From Trichosphaerium sp. ATCC 40318 (taxonomy: Eukaryota > Discosea > Flabellinia > Trichosidae), in contig JALMLS010000420.1 in NCBI GenBank assembly GCA_038496445.1, positions 310,001-374,000 of the forward strand: a stretch of 64,000 nt of DNA. Direction: 5' to 3'. The translations under genes were made by a program, and so were the position numbers. Below the pieces are notes generated by a model that made no database searches, was not told where the DNA came from, and was given only the letters and a program-made list of their open reading frames with translations. Positions 22,575 to 34,160 of this stretch are shown in pieces. Numbering within the stretch: the first letter of the stretch is position 1; each line of letters begins with the position of its first letter.

Positions 22575-24497
22575 TTATTCAACACTTAAAACACCATAGT
22601 CATACACCACATCTTGTATTACCTGCCCTTCTTTTGTCCATGCAATAGCTCTTCCATGTAATACATTACAATTCTTTTCAAATTTACGGTTCATCTGTCC
22701 ATTTGTATGCCAAGTAGTGACACTGACTGTTTGTCCATCATCACTATGTATTACTGATTTCTTTAGTTGTCCGCTCTCATACCACTTCCTGCAATCTCCT
22801 CGCGGTTTTCCTTCAACATAAGTTGAATGACTCTTTAGTTTACCATTCTCATGCCACTCTTTAAATTCCCCGTCCAGTTCACCATGTATAAAATTACACT
22901 CATTTTCTAATTGTCCATTTTTATACCAACACTTGTGCACTCCTTCACATGTATCATTGACAAAATTAAACTTTTCTTTCAATTGACTATTTTCATACCA
23001 AGAATTAAACTCTCCTTGTCGTATACCATCAATAAAATTCAGATTCCTAGCCATTGTACCATTTTTATGCCAAAAAGAACATTCTCCATGTTTTTTGTTG
23101 CTAACAAAAAAACATTTCTGCTCAAGTTGTCCGTTTTCATACCATGATAAATACTCTCCTTCTTGTTTCCCATTGATGTAATTACATTGTTTAGATATTT
23201 GTCCATTTTCGTACCACCTCTTTACTAATCCTTCAGTCTCATGGTTTTCATTATAAAACTCAACACACTCTTGTCTTCCATTCGCATGGAAACTTTTGAA
23301 GAATCCATTAGGTCTATTACAATGAACTCTAAGGTGACCATTCTCATCCCAACATTTCTTTTCACCACACTCCTTACTATCTTTCATCATCATTTCAAGC
23401 TTCTTATTTCCATTCTCAAACCACTCTGTATGTAAACCGTTCATCAAATCGTTTTGTAGTGTACCGTGCCACCTGAGATTACCATTATCATGCCACTTCC
23501 ACATTTCTCCTTCTGTCTTTCCATTCACAACATTAGACTTGATATGCATTTGACCGTTTCTAAACCATTGTAGTAGCTGCCCATTATCCACATCATCTGT
23601 TATGTTTATACTAAGTTTAATTTGTCCATTGTCATACCACTCTTCATGTAATCCGTTCTCTTTGTTGTCTTTATAATAACAACGTAATAGTAGTTTACCA
23701 TTAGGATGATACTTCAAACACTCACCTTGTGCTTCACCGTTCTTATAAAACGCTTCCAAGGAAACCTGACCACAATCATACCGTTTTATGATCTTTCCAT
23801 GCTTCTTGCCGTTAACAAAGTGAGAGTGTTCAACAACTTGTCCGTTCTTAGTAAAATACTTGAACTCACCATGTCTGACGTTATTGACAATAAAACACTG
23901 TTCCGCCAGTTCGCCAGTTTGGTAGTATGTCTTAACTTCTCCTGTAATTAATCCATCAACACAGTTTTGTTCTTTGACCAAGACTCCAGTATTATTGTTA
24001 TAAACAAGAAGCGGTCCTTGTCTTATATTCTTTACAAACGTTGTATGAACACGAATAACATCTTGCTTCCATTCTTTCTTAACACCGTCCAATAAACCAT
24101 CAACAAACTGTTCCTCACTTATTGGTTTACCATATTTTGTCCACGTGCTAGTTGTTCCGTGTAATATACCATATTTATAAGCGCGCGAGCATGTTTTTAC
24201 TCCATTTGTATCCCAAGTAATCAATTCTCCATGTAGTTTACCTTCGGCCATAGGTCGCTTTTCATGTAGAACACCATTTGGGTGCCACTCTTCGAATAAT
24301 ATTACTTGACCATTATCGAACGTTAATTGCTGCTTTTTGCCATCCTTACAGGTTTTAGACCATTTTCCGATCCTGTTTAAAGCGCTGTTGTAGTGTGTTG
24401 ATGTGGCAGAGGTTTTACAGAGCAAATGCCATTTAAAAAATGCGTGTGGCGCTAAGGAACAGATATATTGTTGAATTTCGCGTGGTAGAGAAAGCAT
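22575..24497 (-). CDS. F-box protein with about 24 MORN_2 (YwqK-type) repeats, intronless
   Basis: A 640-residue uninterrupted frame starting at 24,497. Residues 1-35 (MLSLPREIQQYICSLAPHAF ... LCKTS) form an F-box-like head. From about residue 45 to the C-terminus I count 24 repeats of about 23-25 residues built on W(Y/H)ENGQL followed by a Gly near the repeat end (for example YINGKQEGEYLSWYENGQLE). This is the MORN_2/YwqK pattern (PF07661), predicted to form an extended beta meander. Such F-box-plus-MORN_2 proteins are common in some giant DNA viruses and some protists. Substrate recognition for SCF ligases is plausible but inferred. The gene lacks introns, unlike the housekeeping genes here. 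A shorter, frame-broken relative follows at 24,856-25,315. Confidence 0.85.
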   Translation of the reverse strand: MLSLPREIQQYICSLAPHAFFKWHLLCKTSATSTHYNSALNRIGKWSKTCKDGKKQQLTFDNGQVILFEEWHPNGVLHEKRPMAEGKLHGELITWDTNGVKTCSRAYKYGILHGTTSTWTKYGKPISEEQFVDGLLDGVKKEWKQDVIRVHTTFVKNIRQGPLLVYNNNTGVLVKEQNCVDGLITGEVKTYYQTGELAEQCFIVNNVRHGEFKYFTKNGQVVEHSHFVNGKKHGKIIKRYDCGQVSLEAFYKNGEAQGECLKYHPNGKLLLRCYYKDNKENGLHEEWYDNGQIKLSINITDDVDNGQLLQWFRNGQMHIKSNVVNGKTEGEMWKWHDNGNLRWHGTLQNDLMNGLHTEWFENGNKKLEMMMKDSKECGEKKCWDENGHLRVHCNRPNGFFKSFHANGRQECVEFYNENHETEGLVKRWYENGQISKQCNYINGKQEGEYLSWYENGQLEQKCFFVSNKKHGECSFWHKNGTMARNLNFIDGIRQGEFNSWYENSQLKEKFNFVNDTCEGVHKCWYKNGQLENECNFIHGELDGEFKEWHENGKLKSHSTYVEGKPRGDCRKWYESGQLKKSVIHSDDGQTVSVTTWHTNGQMNRKFEKNCNVLHGRAIAWTKEGQVIQDVVYDYGVLSVE

Positions 24498-24855
24498 TGA
24501 AGTTTCGTCGTTGTTTGATGCTAAACGGCTAACAGCACAGTTATATCTAGTTGATTTATACTGATAGCATACCTTTGTTTGTGGTTAGACATGCTTTCAG
24601 TTACGAAGTGCGGTAGTCTTCGTAGAAATACCGTTTGCTAAGTTTTATTGTTGACTTAAGTTGCGTGCCAATAAAGTTGTTTGGCGTTCGGTTTTTTGTT
24701 ATAATTTTAACCAGCAGACAGTTTTACACATAAACACGCAACTAACTGGCGCAGGATATCTGAGATTCAACTGTAAGATGTAATATTTGCTAGAGAATCG
24801 GATCTCGAACTACTTTATTCATTGTACATCTCAGAGTGTTTGTAAAATAACAGTT

Positions 24856-25315
24856 TTACTTTTTGATTGTTGTTATGCAGATTCCATCAGCTTTGAAGTA
24901 CTTGTACTCTCCATGTAGCTCTCCTTTATAGTACTTTGCCTCTATATTTATCTTACCATTGAACCGATATAACTTATAAAGACCTGAAGCGGTAAGCTTG
25001 GCAAAAAGAAAACTAAATTTCATGGGTAAAGCACTTGCCTTGTCTCTTATCCATTATGTAGTAACACTCCATTTTTTTAACTTTGCCTCCTGGGTACCAC
25101 ATTGTGCAAGGCCCATGACGTTGTCCATTTAGAAACATACACTTATATTTTATGGTGTTTGTTTTGTAAAAACTCGTCCAAAGGCCATGTTTTTCCATTT
25201 TTTCGTTGAAGTAAAACGAAGCAGTGTGGCGGCATAAAACCCTGTAGTTTTTGTTTACAACGCTGTCTACACTGCAAATAATATGGAGAAGTTCAGGTGG
25301 TAGATCCAATAGCAT
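24856..25315 (-). pseudogene. Short F-box/MORN_2 gene with a one-base frame break
   Basis: It starts at 25,315 with an F-box-like head (MLLDLPPELLHIICSVDSVV), then MORN_2-like units (MFLNGQRHGPCTMWYPGGKV and MDKRQGKCF). The frame stops at 25,013 (KCFTHEI). A neighbouring frame continues in the same style (LTASGLYKLYRFNGKINIE, YYKGELHGEYKYFKADG) and stops at 24,856. A single-base shift between about 24,995 and 25,025 would explain the split. It is probably a recent pseudogene or a sequence error in a paralogue of the 22,575-24,497 gene. Confidence 0.6.
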
Positions 25316-25327
25316 ACTGAGAAGGTG

Positions 25328-25582
25328 TTAAACATAAATAAACGCATAATGTTGGGGAGTAAACACAAGGCTTCCTGTGCTTTCAAGAAGTAACTTCTGT
25401 AAAAAATAATACCTATGCAGTTGGAAGTGTCGCATTTTCAGTACGTTGACCTCTTGAGTGTCGTTTGAAACAACAACAATGTCAAAGTGGTCAATGGTTT
25501 TTTTTTCCGATGTTTTCTGCTGGACGAGGAAAAGGTGTATTAGTTGTACATTCCGTAATTGTCGTGTAAGGTTCCAATTCAC
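25328..25582 (-). CDS. Hypothetical small ORF
   Basis: An 84-residue frame (MNWNLTRQLRNVQLIHLFLV...) sits between the EEP gene's stop and the short F-box/MORN_2 copy. No motif was recognised. It is polar with a few hydrophobic runs and has a possible internal AG/GT pair near 25,410. It may be non-coding; support is weak. Confidence 0.2.
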   Translation of the reverse strand: MNWNLTRQLRNVQLIHLFLVQQKTSEKKTIDHFDIVVVSNDTQEVNVLKMRHFQLHRYYFLQKLLLESTGSLVFTPQHYAFIYV

Positions 25583-25674
25583 TCCTGCGGGAGTGTGTTA
25601 ATTACGCTTTACGACCAACCACCCTTTTTTAAAATGTAATCAAGAAGGAATTTGTAGGTTACTACGTTCTTAAT

Positions 25675-27018
25675 TTATTTGAAGTTAAATCTTGACATAA
25701 TACAAACATGATCAGAAGGAAATCCGTTTGCAGGTAGACCTTTTTTTGAAAAATTGTGTTAGACAGAATAACACGTGATATTAAAGTACCTTTACCAATA
25801 GAATCACGTAGTTGTGGTAGTGTTGGTATATCCAATACACTTTGTACTGACATTTCATTACTGTTATAGAATATATGATCAACAACGTCTTGAGTTTGTC
25901 GAATATAAATTGTGCAATGATCTGTAATATTTATGGTCTCTCCAGGTTTCTCTTGACGTCTTTGTTGTAGCGCATTTATCATAAAATTATCATAAGCACT
26001 GACTATAGTATCACCAAGTGGATTAAGATGTTTTGGTATTTGATTTTTAAGAAACGCTGTAACCTTTCAGAAGGGAATTAGTTTTTATTTCTAAAAATGA
26101 TAAAGTTGTTGAATGAATACCTTGCTATTCACGCCATCATTAAAATCACCACATAAAACTACCTTTGCTTCTTTGAATTTATATTTACACCTACGCATTA
26201 ATAAAGCGTTAGACAGGCTTGAATTGCTCTTATCTGAACAATTATGAGCGTACAGTTTTGCCATTTGCATAGCCAAATACGCAATTTGTCTTGCGCGTAT
26301 TTTAGCGCCATGTGGCTGCCAAAATAAGTGACATGTACTGTAGTGTAAAATCAATAACAATGCACCATACAAAGAACCATGAAACGTACGCTACCATTAA
26401 GGTATGTGACTCATCAACAGATTTTAAAATTACAATAAGTCCATTATTTCCTGTTCTATAATCTTTACCACCTTTTTTGGCAAGGTCGTTAAAATCAACC
26501 TCCTGGCTCTAGATGACGTTACAACACGTGACTCTAATTTTGTTGTTTTTTACGCACGTGTGCAACGTAATATTTATCTGTGTTGTAGAAAATAGCCACA
26601 CCGTGACCTTTGGATGCACTCATAGCATTTACACCAAGTAAGTTATTCTTGGCAAGTTCAGGGCTGTACCACTCTAAAAAGACTGTCAGGAGCAACGCGG
26701 ATGTATTGAATGATACCTGAGTAATGGTCTACCTCTTGCAGACATCTTAGTATGTTAGTTAGAGTGAGAAAGAAACATGAAGTTTGCTGAAAACTGGTTC
26801 GATGGTATTATTGGCGTACACGATATCCGGCTTATATTCAAGTATGCGTTTCACCACTTGTATTTTACGCGAATGGAAGCGTAAATGTTCGTCTGCACAA
26901 TAGGGGTAGTATTTTTTGGTAGAGGATGCGTAACTACGCTAGTTATTGATCTGATAGGGTTGGTACTTACGTACCATAGTATATTATACGATAAAACGGT
27001 TAGGTCTGCGTCAACGTC
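25675..27018 (-). CDS. EEP-family phosphatase/nuclease, CCR4/Angel/PDE12-like (5' exon unresolved)
   Basis: An endonuclease/exonuclease/phosphatase fold enzyme, likely an RNA deadenylase or 2'-phosphodiesterase. Exons on the minus strand give the family's landmarks in order: DADLTVLSYNIL (near 27,000), the YYPYC block (near 26,905), KPDIVCLQEVDHYSG with the metal-binding Glu (split by an intron near 26,745-26,830), KGHGVAIFYN (near 26,600), the exon ending LMVA joined to TCHLFWQPHGAK (near 26,390 and 26,330), VVLCGDFND (near 26,140) and the terminal PSDH motif (near 25,700). All catalytic blocks of the CCR4 type are present. The N-terminus is not resolved, so a targeting signal cannot be judged. 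The last intron holds a CACGTG core (25,772-25,777). Confidence 0.8.
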
Positions 27019-27211
27019 TTAAAGGTGCTTAGAAGGCGATGGTTAACTCTTAGTACCATTGTATGTCGTAATATGCCTGTCCATGAGTTCTGTTGTAAAA
27101 AGTAAACGCAAATGTCAATTCTACACAAGTCAAATTATTGTGACAGGCCTGTATACGCCGTTGTATGAGTCGACAACGTTGTTTCACCAGATTATGCAGA
27201 TAATGTAGCAA

Positions 27212-29647
27212 ATGGTTCCAAGAGTGCGGTTGAGACCTTTGCTGTATCCACCAGCGCGGTGGATTCCAGATAGATTGCGTAGACCACACCGCAAGTTTAT
27301 AGTAAAAAAGATATTTAAACGGGAGCAATCGCGTAAAATGGATACTATAGCGAAGAGGTTGTCTATTTTCTTGTTTAGCGACTGGCTGAAAGTAGAATCA
27401 AAGTCTATGTACAAAGTACAAGGTGGTGATGAATTAATGCGTTGGTGCGTAGTATCTCCGTTTGAAGTCATTTATTGAATGTATGTCAGCAATAACAATA
27501 ACTTGTACCAAATATTAAAAGAAACGTACCCAAACGCGCCTACAGATCACAGGTACGCTAAAAACAATACCTTTTGTTCAAGAAAAAAATACCAAACCGA
27601 TTCTGGATACAAACTCACTGAAAACAAGGCGTATAGCCTCAATAGGCTTCTGGGATAGTATGAATAACATTCATCATCGATTTTCAGAGATCGCCGAAGA
27701 TTTAGGCGTGAAGATGCTCTCTGATTGGTATGACATTTCCAAAAAGCGCTTATTTCAAGAATCTGTTAGAGGGATAACGGCAAGGTACACTTTTTCACTC
27801 TGTTTATTCAGTGACTAACTGACATTATTTTTTGGATTAGATTCTACAGTGAGATGCTTTCTGAAGTCTTCAAAGGAATATATCCCAATTATCCTTGGAA
27901 ACCATGGAAGTTTAGGTATGATATCTAATCTATTGCAATAACAGTTGCATTGTCAAAACGTTTGTTCTGTTTTTTTGAAATCACGTGTTGGCTGAAGACA
28001 TTTTTCTACAAATATTAAAAGATCTTGTTGTTCAAATTGATGGATGTGGTCATGTGTTACTACTACTGTCGCAGTTGCTTACGGAACTGTTATTTTGTAG
28101 GAACTCTCCTGGAGGTTATTGGTTAAGTTTAGAGAACGTATATCTTGCAATTAATGATTTGGCAAAAAGCCTTGATGTAAAGGACGTATCAGGATGTTAT
28201 GGTATAACATTCCGAGAATTTCATGATTTTGGGCTCGGGGGATTAGTTAATAGGTACGCGCATATCACTCAGACATAGTTCGGAAGACTACACCTTTTTG
28301 TTTTTGTTTTATTCTCTCAAGTATTAACTTTGAAAAAAGGTACAAAAACTCAGTGGCTGGTTTATTTTTAGCAGTTTTTCCTCATTATGAATGGAAAAAA
28401 CATCTCTTCACGTACGCCAAACAAACAAATTCAGTCATTTGCTGTTGGAGTTTTAAATGCCTTGTTTTTTTGATTTACAATGAAACATTTTCAAGTGTTG
28501 AACTTTTCCTTGATTGTTTTATTTTAGGCAGGCACCAAGAAGAGTTGATGCATATCCTTCAGGGTATTGGCACAAGATTGAAAATCAACGTAATTTTTTA
28601 TTAAAGGCTCAACAGCGCCTTGGTATTCGTTCTCCAGAAATGTGGTACGTTCCTGATTTTACTGCTAGTTTTCTTCATTCTTTTCTCAATTCCTCAAGGT
28701 ATCGTGTATCTAGAGAACAACTATGCGGTGATTTCCTTTGTGGTATGACAACTTACTTCCCATATGCGTTACAGCATGTGTACCCTGATATAAAGTGGAA
28801 TTGGCGGCGCTTTTCGATTGATTTGAAGCGTGCAAGGCAAAGGTACATGCTCAATTTTGAACGTCTTGCCTGTTTGTACTGATTAGAGATCCTCTAGAGA
28901 GTTAAGAATGTTGGTACAGAAAATTTTTCCTAATTTGAAGGTTACAGAGGAGCATCGCGGATCTGATAGTGGTGATCATTCTATCACATTAGATGTTTTT
29001 ATAAGCGATATAATGCTTGCTTTTGAATACCAAGGTATGTAATATTTAGGAAATTTTCCTGATGCAATTTTTTATCGTCACGTGACATTACGCGTGATTT
29101 TTTTTATTGCAAAAATAAGGGTTTTTTCTTGTAGGTCAGCATCACTACACAGACGCATACAAGTATGCTGTACCTTCGGATATGTACAAGGCAAAGGATG
29201 TTTTGAAAACACACCGTTGCATGAAAATGGGTGAGTCTTTTTTTTGTTTTTGAAGTTGTTGTTCAAAAATAGAACTCTACGAGTTTGCTTTGTCTCCTAT
29301 GACTTCGAAACTATTTGAATTTACATACTATGTATTCAGTCATGGTTAATGGGTATTTTAAGGCGTAACAGTGGTACCTGTACCGTATTGGTGGAAAGGT
29401 GATAGAAAGACAATACTTCAGTTGATTAATTATTACGCACCACACATTAATCTAAAAGAGCGTGTTATGTTACCAAAAATTCCAATATCAGAGTTAAAAC
29501 CAGACGTGTATGGCGATGGTACGTACCTTTTAGTCCGGACGGAAGACAAAAGTTGCCTGTTTTTTTTGTTCCATGCTTTTTACTTACTTTTTCAATTTAG
29601 AGGATGATATAATTATGTCACCTGCTCCAGTAAATATTACTGCTTAG
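27212..29647 (+). CDS. Tandem W/Y-repeat protein with C-terminal VSR-like nuclease domain
   Basis: A multi-exon gene. The start at 27,212 gives an Arg-rich, acid-poor N-terminus (MVPRVRLRPLLYPPARW), typical of a mitochondrial presequence. Then come about four repeats with a shared pattern: lgi-DWYxis ... l ... YP-x-W-WKF ... PGGYW. Examples are LGVKMLSDWYDISKKRL (27,700-27,750), GIYPNYPWKPWKFRNSPGGY (split at 27,914/28,101) and YPSGYWHKIENQRNFLLKAQ (28,555-28,610). The C-terminal domain reads RELRMLVQKIFPNLKVTEEH, then LDVFISDIMLAFEYQGQHHY across an intron at about 29,035-29,132, then VTVVPVPYWW (29,365-29,395). The D...ExQ residues and QHHY resemble PD-(D/E)XK/VSR-like nucleases. It stops at 29,647 (PAPVNITA). 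Mitochondrial nucleic-acid processing is an inference. Confidence 0.72.
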
Positions 29648-29912
29648 TGATGCGACATATTTTTCCGTGCGCCGATCATTTTTTGTGCTTGTGTAGGAAA
29701 CTTCAAGGTGATTTTTTTCTGACGCAATAAATAAACCCAATGTACTTTTACAAACATATTGTTGACGATCGTACGCCAATTAAATTTAAAGTTGAACTAG
29801 AAGTAACAATAAGCCTTTTTTGAATACGAAACTCCGTCGGAGATGATGACGCTCGCGACACTTTCTATTTTACTCCCGACATAAACACCAATTACACTTT
29901 ATTGATTAAATT

Positions 29913-31404
29913 ATGACTGAGATAATTGGAAATAGTACTGGAGCGAATATTACAGCCCTAGAAGATAATGGTGAGGGATTATCAAGTACTCAAGTAACAG
30001 TTCTTGATACTCTTATCATCATACTTGCTATTACTTCAATGTTTGCTCAACTATTCATCATAACAAATTATGCTTTTTTCCCGCGATTACGCGGCGCTGT
30101 AGGTCGCTTAGTAGTCGCTATGGCCGCTAGTAATTTTTGTTTAGCGATTACCTTGGTACGCCAATACTTCTTATCACGTGACAACCTTTTTATGGATTCC
30201 TTTAGCTTGTTGGTTTACCCTCATTTAAAAACAGTATTCTTACTTCTGAACCACTTTGTACTGCGCAAGTAAGTGGCTTGTTCCCCGTAATCGCTTTCAT
30301 AACTTCTAAATCATTGTAGGGAACCTTTAATCAATTTTTTTCGGTCCAAGGCGGAGTGTGGCCACCGTTTATTTCGATTGCACTTTATCTCTTTGTTACA
30401 AAGTAAGTTCTTTAGTTCGTTCTTCGAACTGATGGTTTTCAGAGGAAAAGAGGCGGGTGTCATGGCTTCAAACGTTCTGTTGGTAATAGGATATACTCTT
30501 GCAGCATTCAATACTGCTATACCTCTAATCTTAAAGGTATATGGAACAGCTGGACAATGGTGCGTTGTTTTTTAAGCATAGTATCATTTCATCTTTATTA
30601 AAACGCAAAAGGTGTTGGATAAGTGGTGAGAAACTTGGTGGAAACTATAGAATGATATTCTACTACGCTCAAATATGGATTTTGTGGATTGTTTGTGTTA
30701 CAATGTGAGCCTATAAATGTACTATAACGAAATGTTAATTAATGTTGTTAGGTATGTGATGACATGGTCATTTTATCGGAATGTTGTTGTTACAACTGAA
30801 CAAGGAACACATACTTTCAAAGTAAAGACAAAAGCTGTACGTAAATTCAGTTTCAGAATAGTGGAGACGTTCTAACCTAACAATTATTTCTAGATCAAAA
30901 AATTCATATACTATCCACTTGTGTTCATTATTATTTTTATTGGACCCTCATTATTCCGAGTGTGGACACTCATTGAACCACATCCAGCACAAACGCGATT
31001 ATTTATATTAATACTATTCCATCATGTATGTTTTACTGGTATGGGTATCATAAATGCCGTCAGTACGTTCTGAATAGCAAAAACTGCAAAGAGCTTATAT
31101 GCTAATCTGCCTTTTTTTACTAGTTTACGGCATCAATGAGAGTGTGGTGAAGGAATGGAAAAAGATACTAGGAACACAACGTGAAAACTCTACTATTGTT
31201 CTAGAAGCTACCAAAGTAGAGGGAGCGGCGAGAACAGTATCACAAATAGAAGATGAATCAAGTGAAGGTGGAACAAAGCGTAAAACTGGGGAATCATCTG
31301 AAAGCAAAGAAGGCAACTCAATAGCCTCTAGTATTTCAGATTCATCTTCTAGTAATAGCATAGGGATGTCTGACGCACTAACAGATACTTCTACCTCTGA
31401 ATAA
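29913..31404 (+). CDS. cAMP-receptor-like (CAR family) GPCR
   Basis: It starts at 29,913 with an extracellular N-terminus carrying NST/NIT glycosylation sites. The first helix (LDTLIIILAITSMFAQLFII) follows. The frame stays open through a 50-nt intron at 30,156-30,205, but only the spliced reading gives LPSFKNSILTSEPLCTAQ joined to GTFNQFFSVQGGVWPPFISI. This is the CxxQGxxxQFF...W signature of Dictyostelium cAMP receptor-like GPCRs (PF05462 type). Later exons give helices 4-7: VMASNVLLVIGYTLAAF (30,463), IFYYAQIWILWIVCVT (30,656), IKKFIYYPLVFIIIFIGPSL (30,895) and LFILILFHHVCFTGMGIINA (31,000). The cytoplasmic tail is Ser/Glu-rich and ends at 31,404. It probably couples to heterotrimeric G proteins; the ligand is unknown. 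Confidence 0.82.
30156..30205 (+). repeat. Intron of the CAR-like GPCR carrying a shared 22-nt core
   Basis: A 50-nt intron (GTACGC...TTTAG). Positions 30,172-30,193 are identical to 49,384-49,405 in the SDR gene; the first 20 bases are TATCACGTGACAACCTTTTT. The host frame stays open through the intron, but only splicing gives the receptor signature. Confidence 0.75.
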
Positions 31405-31504
31405 AATTGTACAAAAAATAAACAAAAAATATTTAATCTTGGTTTACGGACGAACATAAATACTTATTAAGATAATTCTTTGTCTTGTGTAAAAGCCTAA
31501 TTTC

Positions 31505-32737
31505 TTACTGGGACAATAATTGAATCCTTGCCGCATTTGCCTCTGGTGTAATCTAAATATAAATTAAGTAAAATAAAAAAGTAAAAATAGAAACATTGCA
31601 TACTGCATTGGCACATTGCATAGGAAAACCAACATAGAAAAAAGGTGTAGGTATGACAGGTATAGGGAAAAGGGGGGTACTAATCTGTGTTCTACCTTAA
31701 TAAAAGTCTCAAAAAAGAATGTAGAACCAATAAACATAATAAGAAGGACTTTAAACCATAAAATAATACTATACCTGTAGCCCTATTAAGCGTACGTGCT
31801 ATCAGCATGCCTCCGTCATTCTGTGATAGCAATAAATTGGAATCATCTAGTCTGTTAAGCAGATGTACACCTCGTATTGCGTTTCCAAGTTGTGGAAGTA
31901 ATGATAAATCAATAACGCAACGGTCTGTCAGCGTAGATGTTTCTAATTCCAAAACAGTTGTACTAAAACTGGAACTTGTGAACCTAGCTAAATATGTTGT
32001 ATCACCTTCAATCCGCACTAAAACAATAAGTGTTGTTGATGAGACATATATATAAACTCATCCATGTTCATTTTTGGAAAGAATCAAAATGACAACGGAA
32101 TAGAAAAAGAAGGCGAGAACAAAATTGTTTTCGCGTACTTCCCATAATACTCTCTGTCAATGCACAAGTTGATAATGGACCAGATATACAATCGTTGGGG
32201 TTTGTGATATCCAAGCTGTATCTACTTACAACAAGAGGACCCCTAGCTCCAGCCCAAAAGTTTGTTTCATCAATGAATTGACCAAAGTCTATCTCTTCAG
32301 GTACAGTATCAAAGCAAATCTCAGTATTATCTAATCTTCTGACAGATATTTGTGTAGAAAATCCCCTTAACTTGTAGACAATAGCGATAAACTGGCCATC
32401 TAGCGAAGGTACTAAACAGGTAACTCAACAAAAATCCGTAAGTCAAAAAAAACCAACGAAGCGTACTAACTGAGATGGACCCAACAACATTAGGGACAAA
32501 AAAAAACTGAGCAGTCACACCTGTAGATGTCAAACCTAAAATCACGTGAACAAACAAAAGTAGGTCGCGAACGCATTCACCATTAAACTCCGAGTCTGTT
32601 GAGAATATTTCTGTATCAATAGTGTTTGTGTTTTCATTAAACCCAATAAATAAGAACCTAGAATCTGCTTGGCAGATACAAGTCGATACAAGCGCTGAGA
32701 TTGTTATTATTGCGGTAATTAAAAGGCTGTTGTGCAT
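31505..32737 (-). CDS. Secreted beta-rich protein related to receptor ectodomains
   Basis: The start at 32,737 gives a strong signal peptide (MHNSLLITAIITISALVSTC). About six exons follow: FLFIGFNENTNTIDTEIFST; GLTSTGVTAQFFFVPNVVGS after an intron (about 32,536-32,588) that carries TCACGTGA; SLDGQFIAIVYKLRGFSTQI; LPQLGNAIRGVHLLNRLDDS; and a last exon ITPEANAARIQLLSQ ending at 31,505. The repeated D-x-F(I/L)-(A/V)-x-(Y/W) strands suggest a beta-propeller-like fold, as in the receptor genes at 54-57 and 61.8-64 kb. No membrane helix was found, so it may be a soluble ectodomain paralogue. Several exon borders are approximate. Confidence 0.55.
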
Positions 32738-32883
32738 CGAGAGATAAAGCTTTTTGGAAATCAGTCAACAAGGTTCTATTAAATGTTGAGAACCTTAAAT
32801 GCATTCAATGAATCCAATCCTCGAGACTTCTCATCTAACTTATCGTTACAGTTTGGGCGTTCTAATCACACTGGTAGCTAACG

Positions 32884-33290
32884 CTTGTTGGATATGCCGG
32901 TTGAGATTTTATCACGTATTTTACAACAAGCTTCGAAAATACAATGTCATCTTTTTTCTTCTATCACTCACGACATTATTGGACACTGTCGTGTCACATT
33001 AACAACGATTGAACAACCCAAAGAAATTGTGCAACAGCATGGCATTATGAAGCACAAGGATTAGGTTGGCTTACACATTATGAAGAGTTTCAGTTTGATT
33101 ATCTTCTGGAACAATTTAAAGATTCATACAATCATGCTTTGTGACTCTCAGGTGAGCACAATCGCGATCTACAATGGTGAACATTTACGACTGTGGAATC
33201 AAAGCATTTACCAATGTCAAATACCTACATCTTGTTTGTTGCATGAGCATGACAACGGACTCAAGTTTGAAGACATTGGTTAGTCAACCT
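32884..33290 (+). pseudogene. F-box head of the F-box/LRR family, truncated
   Basis: After a stop just upstream, the plus strand reads LLDMPVEILSRILQQASKIQ and continues to VTLTTIEQPKEIVQQHGIMK, then stops near 33,065. This is an F-box head related to the one at 46,663 (LVELPVELIVHILKQGVF) and nearly the same DNA as the broken copy at 20,880. Downstream frames to 33,290 (HIMKSFSLIIFWNNL...) show no LRR, so the repeat part is lost or unrecognisable. Confidence 0.6.
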
Positions 33291-34160
33291 CGAACAACTT
33301 GAACTGACTAGGTGTCCTATGAAACATGTTGTAGTATGTTGTTGTCCCCAGGTCACAGAAGGGGCTTTAAAGTCATTGGTATTAAATTTTATTGTACGAA
33401 AGAAAAACAACAATGCTGTTAAGTTTGACGCTTTAAGCTGCAGTCTTGCACGTGATTAGAAGCTGTAACAACTCCTTCATGACATAAGGAATAGACACCA
33501 TTATTAATTTGCTTTTAACTGACCTTCGGCTGGATAAGTCCAAGACATTCTGACATTTATTGTCTGTTTGTTGAAATCTTGTCCCATCGTGGCTGTTAAT
33601 GTTAATTGATCACCACTATGGATGACGAGTTGAACGAAGCTAAATCTAGGGTAATAGTAAACTAATTGGTTAGAAAGCCAATTTCGCTTATTTTGTCAGG
33701 GCCCTGCGAGCGCTAAAGCGAATACAATCAATCTTTCTGGGTTTAGAGCGCTGCAAAATGGTATAGTACAAATTTGTTAAAATAGAGCTCACCGCGCATA
33801 GACGAAGCTGTTGAATTCGCATCGACAAGTTCAATGGATTCTACGCAATCAATGCGTTTAGATTATACGAAGAACTCGTCGTACGCACCAATCGTCATTA
33901 CTACGCCCAAATAACTATTTTATTATATTAGAAGCGTATCTAAACGCCAGAAAAAATCAACAGTACGCAAACGCCAACTAACTGCCTCTTTTATCATTAA
34001 CGTGAAGTAGTCTAAACTGAGACGTACTTACAGCGAAACTGAGAGAAAAATCAGGAGCAAACTCCGATCAAAGTAACTAAAACGTCACAAACGTCATAAA
34101 ACTAATCATTGTAGACACTCTACTACGCGTGGAACCTTTGTTGATGTTGACATAACACGC
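33291..34160. other. Intergenic, no supported gene
   Basis: About 870 bp between the F-box relic and the RhoGEF start. Only short frames are present. The right part probably contains the RhoGEF promoter and any 5' non-coding exon. Confidence 0.4.

Noticed and set aside
22911-23951. Plus-strand ORFs opposite the MORN_2 gene
   Set aside because: They are antisense shadows of the 24-repeat array.
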